The notes under the pieces are model-generated. The model saw nothing but the letters and a program-made list of their open reading frames with translations. It did not search any database and had not been told where the DNA came from. A stretch of DNA of 64,000 nt, from assembly GCA_041671765.1 (NCBI GenBank), contig JBAZAX010000003.1:1-64000 (forward strand), given 5' to 3'. The position numbers were made by a program, and so were the translations under genes. Source of the DNA: JBAZAX01 sp041671765. Lineage in GTDB: Bacteria > Babelota > Babeliae > Babelales > RVW-14. Below are positions 50,886-61,300 of the stretch, in pieces; within the stretch, counting starts at the first letter, position 1, and every line of letters begins with the position of its first letter.

Positions 50886-51071
50886 GTGGAAACAAACACA
50901 CAACAAATTAACAATAAAATTTCTTATTATTTTTCATATGACAGTGAATATGATGAAATTTACAGCTCCAGTTATGGGGCCACCTTCATCTTCATAGACG
51001 AAGACGAAGAGGCCCCGGATTTCGATTTTGATTCTATATTCCCATCAGGCGACATACCTGGAATGAGCTAG
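50886..51071 (+). CDS. Small acidic protein, unknown
   Basis: 61 residues starting with GTG, about 6-10 bases after GGGGA. Very rich in Asp, Glu, Tyr, Ser and Phe ('YDSEYDEIYSSSYGATF', 'DEDEEAPDFDFD'), no membrane segment. No family recognised. It ends 5 bases before the convergent giant gene. Codon use looks coding, but the short length leaves doubt. Confidence 0.45.
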   Translation: METNTQQINNKISYYFSYDSEYDEIYSSSYGATFIFIDEDEEAPDFDFDSIFPSGDIPGMS

Positions 51072-51075
51072 CAAC

Positions 51076-54000
51076 TTATTCTGCCGCATACTCCATAACT
51101 CCATTAACTATTATCAGCGCATTTCCAAGTACGTTGGCATCAACTAAATTTCCAATGCTAAGACCTTCAGCACTTTCACGGTTTATGTTGATCAAATTTT
51201 CAACTTTAAACACAGATATCTGCTGTGCCCCCTCGCCAACATTATAAGCGCCTACTGCCAAATATTTACTATCAGGACGCCAAGCAGCTGACCAGAGATT
51301 AAAAATTCCGGAGATTTTCTGAAAATTAAAACTCTCATTTTTAAGAGCAACATCGTCAATAGAGAGATATCCAAAATTATTTGAGGCCCCATTTTTTGCC
51401 GTATATGCTATCTTTTTGCCATCCGGACTAAATTTTACATCTGTATTATTAAAGTTGGCATCACCCCATGATTGTATTTCTTGAATTGAGCTACCGGTAA
51501 AATAAAGAATTTTAAACGTTGTATTGTTGTATGTTACAGTAATAAATCTATTGTCAAATTCCCAATTCACGCTCAATATAGCACCGGACGTATTCCAAGT
51601 TGCTCTTGAAACCAGACTGTTATCATCCTGAAATTCAAATATATTCAAACCATTACCGGTTGCAGGCTCTGAAGTTGGACGCCCGTCACATGTTCCAACA
51701 GCCAAATATTTACCATCAGGACTCCAATGCATTCCCGCAGGCGTACGGGTGGCAGAACCAAAATCATAACCTACAATTGGGGTTAATATGGTTCCGTCAA
51801 ATAAATAAATTCTCAAATTCACTCCGGCAAGAAATCCTCCGGTTGCTTCTGAATTATAGCAACCCAAGGCAAGATATCTCCCACTTGGATGCCATGCAAT
51901 ACTGTACAGCTCTGCGGAACTTGATCCTAAAGAGACACTTATTTCCGGAGACAGAGAATTATTTGCAAACCTGTATATTCTAACCTGTTCAGTATTATTA
52001 AATCCACCGGCTGCGTAAGTAGGATTAATTCCACCAACAGCCAAATAATCCCCGTCAGGGCGCCAAGAAGCAGCACAAACTCTTTGTCCATAGCGCTTGC
52101 TTGTGGCAGCATGCAAAGACTCAGTTCCGCCTCCAAAACGATAAATTCTTATTTCATCTGAATTGCTAAAACCACCAACATATCCAGCACTTTGCCCTCC
52201 AACTGCCAAATAGTCTCCACCGGGGTGCCAGTCAAGAGAATAAACGCCATCTGTTCCTGTGGACAAAGTTGAATAATAACTTGTGTAATCTTTATTAGAA
52301 ACAAGTTTAGGACTTAAACCCACCAAAGAATTAACATTTATAAAATTGTCTGAACTTGTGACAAACAAATTGGTCTCAGGATTCCAAGCAGCTGCATACT
52401 GCTCCAAAACACTTGCATGGCTAATCTGTTTTAATTCACTCAGTTTGATATTAGAGCTTGAGTCAAAAACATATATGTCGCTAGACCAGTTTCCTGATAG
52501 CGGATTTATTCCACTAGAAAGCAATAATTGGTTGCTTGAGCCCCATTTCAAATTCTGAATTTGAATGTAACTGGTACTCGTGGTTTCTACGGGATTGGCA
52601 GAAGTTAAAAATGAAAGAGGAATTGGATTGGATGGGTTAAACTGATAAATAACTAAATTTTGAGTTGAAGTAATGGCACTGCTGTAACTTCCTCCACCTA
52701 CAGCCAAAAATTGGCTTTCGCTGGTCCAAGCAATAGAATTAATAAAAGTATCACTCGTTACACCAAAATTTTTATCATCAAATAAACTTAAAGAGTTAGT
52801 AACAGGATTAAAAGTAAAAAGATTTAATCTGCAACTTCCTGAAGTCTGAAAACCACCAACAGCCAAGTAAGATCCACTAAAATCCCATTGAGCTGAATTT
52901 ACACTGGATCCAAAATTATAGCTCGTAACGGCATTCAATTTATTTTGAAACGCATCAAAATAATAAATTCTTAAATTATCATTATTGCCAAACCCACCAA
53001 CAGGAAGTGCCCCTGTTCCTCCAACGGCCAAATAACGATTATCAAGTCCACCCCAATCAATTGTTTTGATTGTTGCAGTACTTCCAAAATCAACACTTGC
53101 AACCGGATTCAAGGTAAGTGTCGCCGGATTTAAATAATAAATTCTTAAACTATCATTATTACTAAACCCACCTGCAATTCCAGCCCCGGAACCGCCAACT
53201 GCCAAGTATTGCCCATCTGAACTCCAAACTGCCGAATTAACAGAAGAAGACAATGGGCCATATGTAACTGCATCCAATTGAGATAAATTTGTTGAATTTA
53301 ATTGATATATTTTTATTTGATTAGTATTTAATCCTGTTGTTTGTCCGGACGCAGCCAAAAACTGCCCGCTAAAATCCCATTCCAAAGAACGCAATAATAA
53401 ACCACTGTCATTTTGATTTAATCCAAATACGCTAGTGTTAAACTCTGTTCCAACGTCAAAATTAATTTGGTTTTCAAAAAACATTTGACCATTTATCAAA
53501 CTTAGGCCTGTTGGGGTCGTTTGGAGAGTGGCTCCATCAAAATAAATTGTAGAGGTAGGATCCTGTTGAACAATTAACTGATTGCTTGTAGTTGCAGGAT
53601 TGTAAAAAAATGTTGTACCCTTATCAAACAACAGAGTACTGTTTGGCATAATATAACTTGATTGAGCAGAGCCATAAAGAAATTTTGAACCACCCGAATA
53701 TAAAACATTGTTGTTAAAAAACAGGCTTCCACGCTTAAACCAAAAATCATCATTAAATTTAATCTCTACTCCATCAAACGTAATTTTAGAATCAGAACCA
53801 TTTGCCTCAATCGCCGGTTTTTCAGACGTATTGGTAGAATTTCTAAGAATTAAATTTCTTAACGTTAATGTTGCATGTGTATCTGTCAAAATCTGTGCAA
53901 AGTTATCAATAAATAAAGTATGCCCGTTACCTTCGATTAATAAGCTTGATGTAATTTTTAGCGTGGTCATTTCAGGAATTGTTAAATCACCATTCATAAT

Positions 54001-54300
54001 CATTGAATAACCATTACCCTGAACTGTGCATGTTACACTAGACAAAAAGCCTTCTGCGAGTTCAAAATCACTATCCATAATTATGACATTATTGGTTGAA
54101 TTTACTAAATCGATTCTGTTTAAATTGTTCGTTATCCCAAGATCTTGATTATCATAGGTTCCAGTACTCTTTATACGAATTTCTGAAGTATCATTGAGTA
54201 GTATAAATTTAGACAAATCGTTTGAAAAACTTAAGGTCGCATTGGCATTCTCCAATGCCAAAAAGCAACCCCATATTGCCATTAACTTAGATATTTTCAT
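51076..54300 (-). CDS. Giant secreted beta-propeller protein (third of tandem set)
   Basis: 1074 residues; ATG 54300 is 7 bases after AGGAG and starts the signal peptide (cleavage near ANA-TLS, about 22). Residues about 25-290 are Asn/Thr/Ile-rich short strands like a beta-helix. Residues about 300-1020 hold about 15 propeller blades of WD40/TolB style: 'SWRPDGDYLAVGG', 'HWSPDGKYLAVGT', 'AWTSESQFLAVGG', each followed by 'IY.F'. The C-terminal piece 'NLVDANVLGNALIIVNGVME' resembles the C-termini of the two neighbours. Blades here carry the YLAVGG form, distinct from FIAVVN in the neighbours. 40 bases after the previous gene. Likely surface or exported binding protein. Confidence 0.75.
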   Translation of the reverse strand: MKISKLMAIWGCFLALENANATLSFSNDLSKFILLNDTSEIRIKSTGTYDNQDLGITNNLNRIDLVNSTNNVIIMDSDFELAEGFLSSVTCTVQGNGYSMIMNGDLTIPEMTTLKITSSLLIEGNGHTLFIDNFAQILTDTHATLTLRNLILRNSTNTSEKPAIEANGSDSKITFDGVEIKFNDDFWFKRGSLFFNNNVLYSGGSKFLYGSAQSSYIMPNSTLLFDKGTTFFYNPATTSNQLIVQQDPTSTIYFDGATLQTTPTGLSLINGQMFFENQINFDVGTEFNTSVFGLNQNDSGLLLRSLEWDFSGQFLAASGQTTGLNTNQIKIYQLNSTNLSQLDAVTYGPLSSSVNSAVWSSDGQYLAVGGSGAGIAGGFSNNDSLRIYYLNPATLTLNPVASVDFGSTATIKTIDWGGLDNRYLAVGGTGALPVGGFGNNDNLRIYYFDAFQNKLNAVTSYNFGSSVNSAQWDFSGSYLAVGGFQTSGSCRLNLFTFNPVTNSLSLFDDKNFGVTSDTFINSIAWTSESQFLAVGGGSYSSAITSTQNLVIYQFNPSNPIPLSFLTSANPVETTSTSYIQIQNLKWGSSNQLLLSSGINPLSGNWSSDIYVFDSSSNIKLSELKQISHASVLEQYAAAWNPETNLFVTSSDNFINVNSLVGLSPKLVSNKDYTSYYSTLSTGTDGVYSLDWHPGGDYLAVGGQSAGYVGGFSNSDEIRIYRFGGGTESLHAATSKRYGQRVCAASWRPDGDYLAVGGINPTYAAGGFNNTEQVRIYRFANNSLSPEISVSLGSSSAELYSIAWHPSGRYLALGCYNSEATGGFLAGVNLRIYLFDGTILTPIVGYDFGSATRTPAGMHWSPDGKYLAVGTCDGRPTSEPATGNGLNIFEFQDDNSLVSRATWNTSGAILSVNWEFDNRFITVTYNNTTFKILYFTGSSIQEIQSWGDANFNNTDVKFSPDGKKIAYTAKNGASNNFGYLSIDDVALKNESFNFQKISGIFNLWSAAWRPDSKYLAVGAYNVGEGAQQISVFKVENLININRESAEGLSIGNLVDANVLGNALIIVNGVMEYAAE

Positions 54301-54340
54301 CAAAAATCTCCTATCCTTAGACATATCCCACCTTTTTATT

Positions 54341-57300
54341 TTAAACAACACAATCATAATTTACTAAACCATCAACCATTACATTTGCCCCTGCCAAAAT
54401 TTTAACTGTTGTATCATAATTTGAACCAAGTTTTGAATTACCAAATACTACTGCGTTTGAGATTGTTTGAGTTGATCTATCTACGATATAATTAACTTTA
54501 AATATCTCTAATATGTGCGGATGGCGAGTTACGGTAGCTATAAAATTTCCATCTTTAGACCAAGCGACAGATGTTGCTTGCCCACCAAGGGCCTCTCCAC
54601 TGCCAATTGGTATAGGAGGATTCACATTTTTAGATGAAAACAGTAATAAATCTCTTGTAAATTCGCTAACAATTGCAGCAAATGCTCCATTAGGGGATAA
54701 TGCTGCTGCGCTTGGAGCCAAACCGGTAGGAGCATCAATTGTAACTTTTGTGGGGGTACTGTACCCGTTAAAACTGAAAATTTGCAATAATGCTTCTACA
54801 CATTCAACAACGATAAATCTACCATCCGGTGACCACATAGCTGTAAAAGGTAAACGGCCGGTACTCAAATCTCCACCTACCTGAGTTGGAGTATTTGCAC
54901 CATCAAATGAAAATATTTTCACGATATTTGAATAAAATATGGAAATAGCTATAAATCTACCATCTGGTGACCATGACACCGAACTAGGATAATCTCCAAA
55001 TAAAACATCACTGCCAACTTGTACCGGTGTCCCACTACCATTAAATGAAAATATTTGCATTCCATAAGTTGAACTTCCATACACAACGGCAATAAACTTA
55101 CCATCAGGCGACCATGTCAATCCCTGCGCATCATCACTTAAAGACACAGTGCTACCAACTTGGATTGGGGTGTTATATCCGTCAAATGAAAATACTCCCA
55201 AAGAAGTGGATCCTGCCACGGCAATAAATCTGCCATCAGGTGACCATGTAACATCGGGATAGCTCCCTACACTAACATTACTTCCAACTTGAGTAGGTGT
55301 ATTAATTTGGTCAAACGCAAATGCTTGTAAAATGCCTGGCACAGCACCACTGCCAATCGCAAGAAATTTTCCGTTCGATGACCATGATACGGAAAAGGGT
55401 TCATCCCATGTACCAAGGACAAGATCGCTTCCCACCTGAGATAGAGGATCAGGTTGCAGAAGTGGAAATATTTGCAGGCTATTTTGAGTTTGACTGGCAA
55501 CTGCTATTTGAGTTGAGGTTGGCGACCAAGAAAGTGAACTTGGATTTTTTTGAGTAGAAACGGTTAAAGGGTCTTGTGATTTAATTAAACTTGAATTAAT
55601 AGAATATACTTGTAGTTTGTCAGAATTACCGATCAAGGCAATAAATTTTCCATTTTTAGACCACGATATTTGCGAAGGAAATCCAACCTCGAAAACAATA
55701 TAATTAGAAACAACTGCTGGTGAATTTGCACCATTAAACGAATATATATTTATTCTTTCGAACAAATAATATCCTGAAATATTTGCAATAAATCTTCCAT
55801 CAGGAGACCATGATATCGAAATGGTCGCTGCTTCAGATTTGCTTTGAACAAGTACCGGGGTACTCAATCCATCAAAACTAAAAATTTGCATTGATATTGC
55901 GTTGCCATAAAACAACCCCGTCATTAAAAAACTTCCATCCGGGGACCATATTACTGAATTTTGGGTTGTGCCTGTAGGCGCATTTCCACCAATTTGAGTA
56001 AGTGTACTGATTCCATCAAAATGAAATACTTGAAGCGTATTGGCAGTATAATTGGCTACCGCTATAAAATTTCCAAACGGAGACCAATTTACCGCCGTTG
56101 GATTACTTCCAGCCCCAGTTGAAACAGTTGCGGAAAGAGTTAAAGTTCCCGGAGCAACAAAATTAAATACTTGAAGTGTATCTGAAGTATAATTACCAAC
56201 AGCTATAAAATTTCCTGTCGGATCCCACACAACAGATTTAGGGTTTGTGCCGGTCGCAATAGATGCAGCAAGTGTTGGAACACCCAAGCCACTAACAGAA
56301 AAAACTTGTAATGTCCCTGAGGTATCATTGACTACTGCAACATAGTTACTCACTGGAGACCATGATACAGATTTAGGCGCAGTTCCGGTAGCAGCACTTC
56401 CGGAAATAGTTGGAGTCGATGAACCATTAAACGAAAAAATTTCTAATGTATTTGAAGTGTTGTTAACCACAGCAATAAAATTACTTAAAGGCGCCCATGA
56501 CACTGATTGAGGGTTAGAACCTGTCGAAGCAGCTCCCCCTACCAATACGACTTTTGTTAAATCATAAAATGAGAATAATTGAAGCGTCGCTGCAGCATAA
56601 TTAACGACAAAAACATATTTCCCATCTGATGTCCAAGATACACCGACCGGTTCGTAATTTGTTGAAAATGTATGAATTAAAGTTAGCGTTTGATTTATAT
56701 CAAATGAAAATATTTGTAATGTATTTGAGCTTTTGTTAGCTACCGCTATAAAAACTCCTGTGCTTGCCCACGAAACAGATGCGGGAGATAGGCCTGTTGC
56801 AGCACTACTTCCAAATTGAACCGGAGTACTTACATAATTAAATGAGAATATTTGCAATGTATTTGATGCTGAATTTGTAACAGCCAAATACTGATCTCCG
56901 GGGGCCCAAGAAACCGATGAAGGCATATCTCCTGTGGTTGCATTACTTCCAATCTGCGCAAGCGTATCAGATTTAAAAATTTGCAAATTATCAGAACCTA
57001 AATTTGTTACTGCAATAAACTGTCCCAGCGTTGACCATGCACAACATGATGGTGTAGTTCCGGTCGACCTACTTACAGAAAGCGTTGGAGTTGTAGAACC
57101 ATTAAAATTAAACACTTTAAGAGTATTATCCCCTGAGTTTGCAACCGCAAGTTGAGTACTTGTATTTGACCACGAAACAGATATTGGGAAACTTCCACTT
57201 CCGGTAGTAGCGCTACTACCAATCTGAGCCAATGTAACAGAATCAAAGATCTGTAATGAATCCGAATTTTTATTTACTACAGCAAGAAAATTACCATCAG

Positions 57301-58312
57301 AAGACCAAGCCACACAGCTTGGTGAAAATTCTGTGGCTACTTCACCAATTGAATCTCCGATATATGTTTTGGGTAAATCTAAAGACTGATTGCTTTTAAT
57401 AAAACACTGATTTTCAAAATTTACAGACCCCTTCGTAAATCCACATCCGGTAGAAGTTGCAAAAAGAGAAGCTTCATTAAAATGTATTGTTGAAGTCTTA
57501 TCTGCCATCAAAACAAAGTTATTCGTGGTAGTTGTTGGCCACTGATCAAATTTGCAATCGGTTATAGTTGCAGGCGTTACGGAAAAAGTTGTTCCTATAT
57601 CAAAATAAAAAGTGCTGTCCGGCGCTATAAAAGTATGCTGTGTCGATTCGTATATAAAGGCAGAAGTTCCGGTAACCACCACATCATCATGAATAAAAAG
57701 TTGGCCTTGGGGAAACAAAAAATCTTGTGATAATGCAAATTCAACATTATCTAGCGCAAGATTGCTTTCAAACGCTGCAAGCCTGATGAATGGATCAGAA
57801 AAATCATTAAAATTTTGCACAATCTTCATATTGCGTAATGTTAGCGTAATATTTGTATCAACAAAAATTCTGCCTCTTTTTCCAAAAATAAGTTCATTAC
57901 CCTGCCCATTAATTATTGTATCTGAATTTATGTGGATAACAGAATCATCCGGAATTGTTAAATTTCCATTCAGAAAAATGGTTTTTCCATTTCCCCTTAT
58001 TACACCACTTCTTGAAAGTGTAACGTTAGAATCAAGATAAAGATCTCCCTCAAGACTAAGAGTTCCTGTTTCACGTAAATCAAGCCCACCTGAAAATGGT
58101 GTTTTTATATTTAAAAATGCAGTGGCATCACTTAAAATTGTTGCACCTGAATTAAGTGTTACATATCCTCGTGCATATTCGTTATTATGAAAGACCTGAT
58201 TTGTCGTTAAATACTTTACTGACGTTGTTCCATCAATGGAAGCAGGCGCAAGATTTTTAGAAATAAAAAGCAAGCTGACTGTAAAATAAAATACTATCTT
58301 TGATATTTTCAT
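54341..58312 (-). CDS. Giant secreted YVTN-type beta-propeller protein (second of tandem set)
   Basis: 1323 residues; AGAGGAAGAAAG lies ahead of ATG 58312. Signal peptide about 1-25. Residues about 30-320 are beta-helix-like ('GTLSLEGDLYLDSNVTLS', 'IINGQGNELIFGKRGRIFVD', 'LTLRNMKIVQ'). Residues about 325-1265 contain about 20 blades of about 46 residues with core 'SVSWSP..NFIAVVN' then 'SNTLQVFSFNGSSTP', matching the YVTN/lactonase-like repeat. The end 'GSNYDTTVKILAGANVMVDG' to 'VNYDCVV' is almost the same as in the gene upstream. Closely paralogous to the 58346 gene over both ends. Confidence 0.8.
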   Translation of the reverse strand: MKISKIVFYFTVSLLFISKNLAPASIDGTTSVKYLTTNQVFHNNEYARGYVTLNSGATILSDATAFLNIKTPFSGGLDLRETGTLSLEGDLYLDSNVTLSRSGVIRGNGKTIFLNGNLTIPDDSVIHINSDTIINGQGNELIFGKRGRIFVDTNITLTLRNMKIVQNFNDFSDPFIRLAAFESNLALDNVEFALSQDFLFPQGQLFIHDDVVVTGTSAFIYESTQHTFIAPDSTFYFDIGTTFSVTPATITDCKFDQWPTTTTNNFVLMADKTSTIHFNEASLFATSTGCGFTKGSVNFENQCFIKSNQSLDLPKTYIGDSIGEVATEFSPSCVAWSSDGNFLAVVNKNSDSLQIFDSVTLAQIGSSATTGSGSFPISVSWSNTSTQLAVANSGDNTLKVFNFNGSTTPTLSVSRSTGTTPSCCAWSTLGQFIAVTNLGSDNLQIFKSDTLAQIGSNATTGDMPSSVSWAPGDQYLAVTNSASNTLQIFSFNYVSTPVQFGSSAATGLSPASVSWASTGVFIAVANKSSNTLQIFSFDINQTLTLIHTFSTNYEPVGVSWTSDGKYVFVVNYAAATLQLFSFYDLTKVVLVGGAASTGSNPQSVSWAPLSNFIAVVNNTSNTLEIFSFNGSSTPTISGSAATGTAPKSVSWSPVSNYVAVVNDTSGTLQVFSVSGLGVPTLAASIATGTNPKSVVWDPTGNFIAVGNYTSDTLQVFNFVAPGTLTLSATVSTGAGSNPTAVNWSPFGNFIAVANYTANTLQVFHFDGISTLTQIGGNAPTGTTQNSVIWSPDGSFLMTGLFYGNAISMQIFSFDGLSTPVLVQSKSEAATISISWSPDGRFIANISGYYLFERINIYSFNGANSPAVVSNYIVFEVGFPSQISWSKNGKFIALIGNSDKLQVYSINSSLIKSQDPLTVSTQKNPSSLSWSPTSTQIAVASQTQNSLQIFPLLQPDPLSQVGSDLVLGTWDEPFSVSWSSNGKFLAIGSGAVPGILQAFAFDQINTPTQVGSNVSVGSYPDVTWSPDGRFIAVAGSTSLGVFSFDGYNTPIQVGSTVSLSDDAQGLTWSPDGKFIAVVYGSSTYGMQIFSFNGSGTPVQVGSDVLFGDYPSSVSWSPDGRFIAISIFYSNIVKIFSFDGANTPTQVGGDLSTGRLPFTAMWSPDGRFIVVECVEALLQIFSFNGYSTPTKVTIDAPTGLAPSAAALSPNGAFAAIVSEFTRDLLLFSSKNVNPPIPIGSGEALGGQATSVAWSKDGNFIATVTRHPHILEIFKVNYIVDRSTQTISNAVVFGNSKLGSNYDTTVKILAGANVMVDGLVNYDCVV

Positions 58313-58345
58313 GACTTTCTTCCTCTATCAGTTACTTACCCTTTT

Positions 58346-61300
58346 TTAAATTACACAATCATAATTTAACAAACCATCAACGTTAACATTTGCGCCTGCT
58401 AAAAGATTTACTGTTGCATCATAATTTGAACCAAGATTTGAATTACCAAATACAATTCCATTTGATATCGCTTGAACTGAATTATCAGTTATATAATCTG
58501 CTTTAAATATCTGTAATGTATTTGAGCCGTAATTAACAACAGCAACAAATCTACCATCAGCGGACCAAGAAACAGAATATGGAGCAGAACCGGTAACCAC
58601 ATTGCTACCCACCTGAATTGGGGTACTTATTCCTTCAAATGAAAATACTTGTAATCTATTAGAGCTTCTGTTAACAACAGAGATAAATCTACCATCGGGA
58701 GACCATGATACCGAATCCGGATTGGTATCGGTAATGGCATTTCCACCAACTTGCGTTGGTGTACTGGATCCGTTAAATGAAAATACCTGTAATCTGTTAG
58801 ATCCATAATTAGCTACTGCAATAAATCTACCATCAGGTGACCATGACACGGAAATTGGATTAGTACTGGTAATTGCATTGCTACCAACTTGTGTTGGAGT
58901 ACTGGATCCATTAAATGAAAATACCTGTAATCTGTTAGACCCATAATTAGCTACCGCAATAAATCTGCCATCCGATGACCATGATGCACAACTTGGGCTA
59001 GTGCTAGTGGTTGCATTACCGCCAACTTGCGTTGGGGTACTTGATCCATTAAATGAAAATACCTGTAATCTACTGGATCCATAATTGGCTACTGCAATAA
59101 ATTTACCATCCGGAGACCATGATATCGAATTAGGATTAGTGCTTGTGGTTGCATTACTACCAACTTGAGTTGGAGTACTGGATCCGTTAAATGAAAATAC
59201 TTGTAATGTATTTGAACCATAATTAGCTACCGCAATAAATTTACCATCTGCTGAAAATGCCACCGAATTTGGGTTAGTACCGGTAGATACATCACTTCCA
59301 ACCTGCGCTGGTAGGCTCATCCCATTAAATGCAAAAACTTTTAATTTACCGGAATTATTACCTACGACAGCAATAAACCTACCATCCTGCGTCCATGACA
59401 CTGAACTCGGACTGGTACCGTTAGTCGAAAATAACTGAAGCAAGTCTGAATTAGCATCCACAACAGCAACATATACACCTGCAGGGGACCATGAAACAGA
59501 AGAAGGACCACTCATTGTTGAGATACCCGAACCAATCGAACCGGTATCTCCTAAAACATTAAGCGTCGATATTTGTAATTTATTCCCACTTGAATTGGCA
59601 GTAGCAATGAATTTGTCATCGGGTGACCATGCTGCAGAAGTTGGCGCGTTAACGGTAGCCACACTGCTACTGACTTGCACTGGAGCGCTGATTCCATTAA
59701 ATGAAAATACTTGTAGTGCATTGGAACTGTAATTAGCGACAGTAATAAATCTTCCATCGGCGGTCCACGATACCGCACGTGGTGAAGTACCGGTCGTCGC
59801 AGCCGTACCAACTAAAACTGGAGATCCGGTTCCACTAAATGAAAATACCTTCAATTCATTGGTAGAAGAATTAGCCACGGCAACAAACCTACCATCCGGT
59901 GACCACGAAACCGAACGTGGGCTAGTAGCAGCCCCTGTAGATACTGAACCGACTAAAGTTGGAGTACTTGACCCATTAAATGAAAATATCTGTAATGTAT
60001 TAGCTGTTGAATTAACCACAGCAATAAATCTACCATCATCTGACCATGACACCCAAGACGGAGCGGTTCCGGTAGATACTGCCGGCGCAAAAGGACTCCC
60101 AATACCAAATTCATCAAAAGGAAATACCTGTAATGTGTTGGCAGTGGAATTAACCACGGCGATAAAATTAGCTACCGGTGAACATGATACCGAAATTGGT
60201 GCGGTACCGGTGGCCGCATCAGACCCAACTTTTACAGGCCCCTCTCCAGTGTTGAATGAAAATTTTTGCAATGTATTAGATGTGGAATTGACCACAGCAA
60301 TATATCTTCCATCCGGTGAAAAGCCTACTGACTGTGGCGTAGACCCGGTGGCGATGTCATTAAATGCTTTAACGGGAGTACCCAATCCATCAAATGAAAA
60401 AATTTGCAATGTATTGGAAGCGTAATTAACAACAGCAATCAAACTACCATCAGACGACCAAGTTACACAAAATGGCTGCGTCCCAGTAGTTACCCCTCCA
60501 CCAAAGGCGGTTGGTGTACTTGATCCATTAAATGCATAAACTTGTAATATATCAAAACCAGTATTAACAACTGCAAAAAAGTTTCCATTAGGAGCCCACG
60601 ATATGGATTCCATAAGAGCAACGCCATGTGCATTGCCACCAATTTTAGTTAAAGTATTTACCCCATTAAATGAAAATACCATTATTGTTGCATCCAATTC
60701 GTTACATATTGCGATAAAATTACCCGCAGGTGACCACGATACAGAACTTGGCCTGCTTGGATTTGGTGCTGCCTCTCCACTGTAAGTAGATATACTGGCT
60801 ACCAAAGTTGGTGTCGTTGATCCATTAAATGAAAATACTTGTAATGTATCAGAATCATAGTTAACTACAGCAAGAAAACTTCCTCCTGATGCCCATGATA
60901 CTGAATATGGTGTTGTTCCTGTAGTTGCATTACTTCCAACTTGGGTTGGCGTACTGGACCCGTTAAATGAGAATACTTGTAAAGTATTTGAACTGGAATT
61001 AACAACTGCTATAAAGTTACCTGCCGGTGACCATGCCACCGAACGTGGAGAACTGCCAGTAGCTGCATCACTACCAACCTGAATTGGAATTCCTGTTCCA
61101 TTAGATGAAAATACTTGTAATGTGTTAGCACTTTGATTAACAACAGCCATAAAATTACTGTTTGATGACCATGACACAGAAGTTGGACCACTACCGGTGG
61201 CAACACTACCAACCGACTGTACAGTATTTAAAGAAAATACCTGCAAAACGCTACCATTACTTGAAACCACGGCAATGAAATCGCCATTAGGAGACCAATC

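Noticed and set aside
59859..60425. 188-residue plus-strand frame
   Set aside because: Antisense to the propeller repeats; its pseudo-repeats mirror the blade periodicity.
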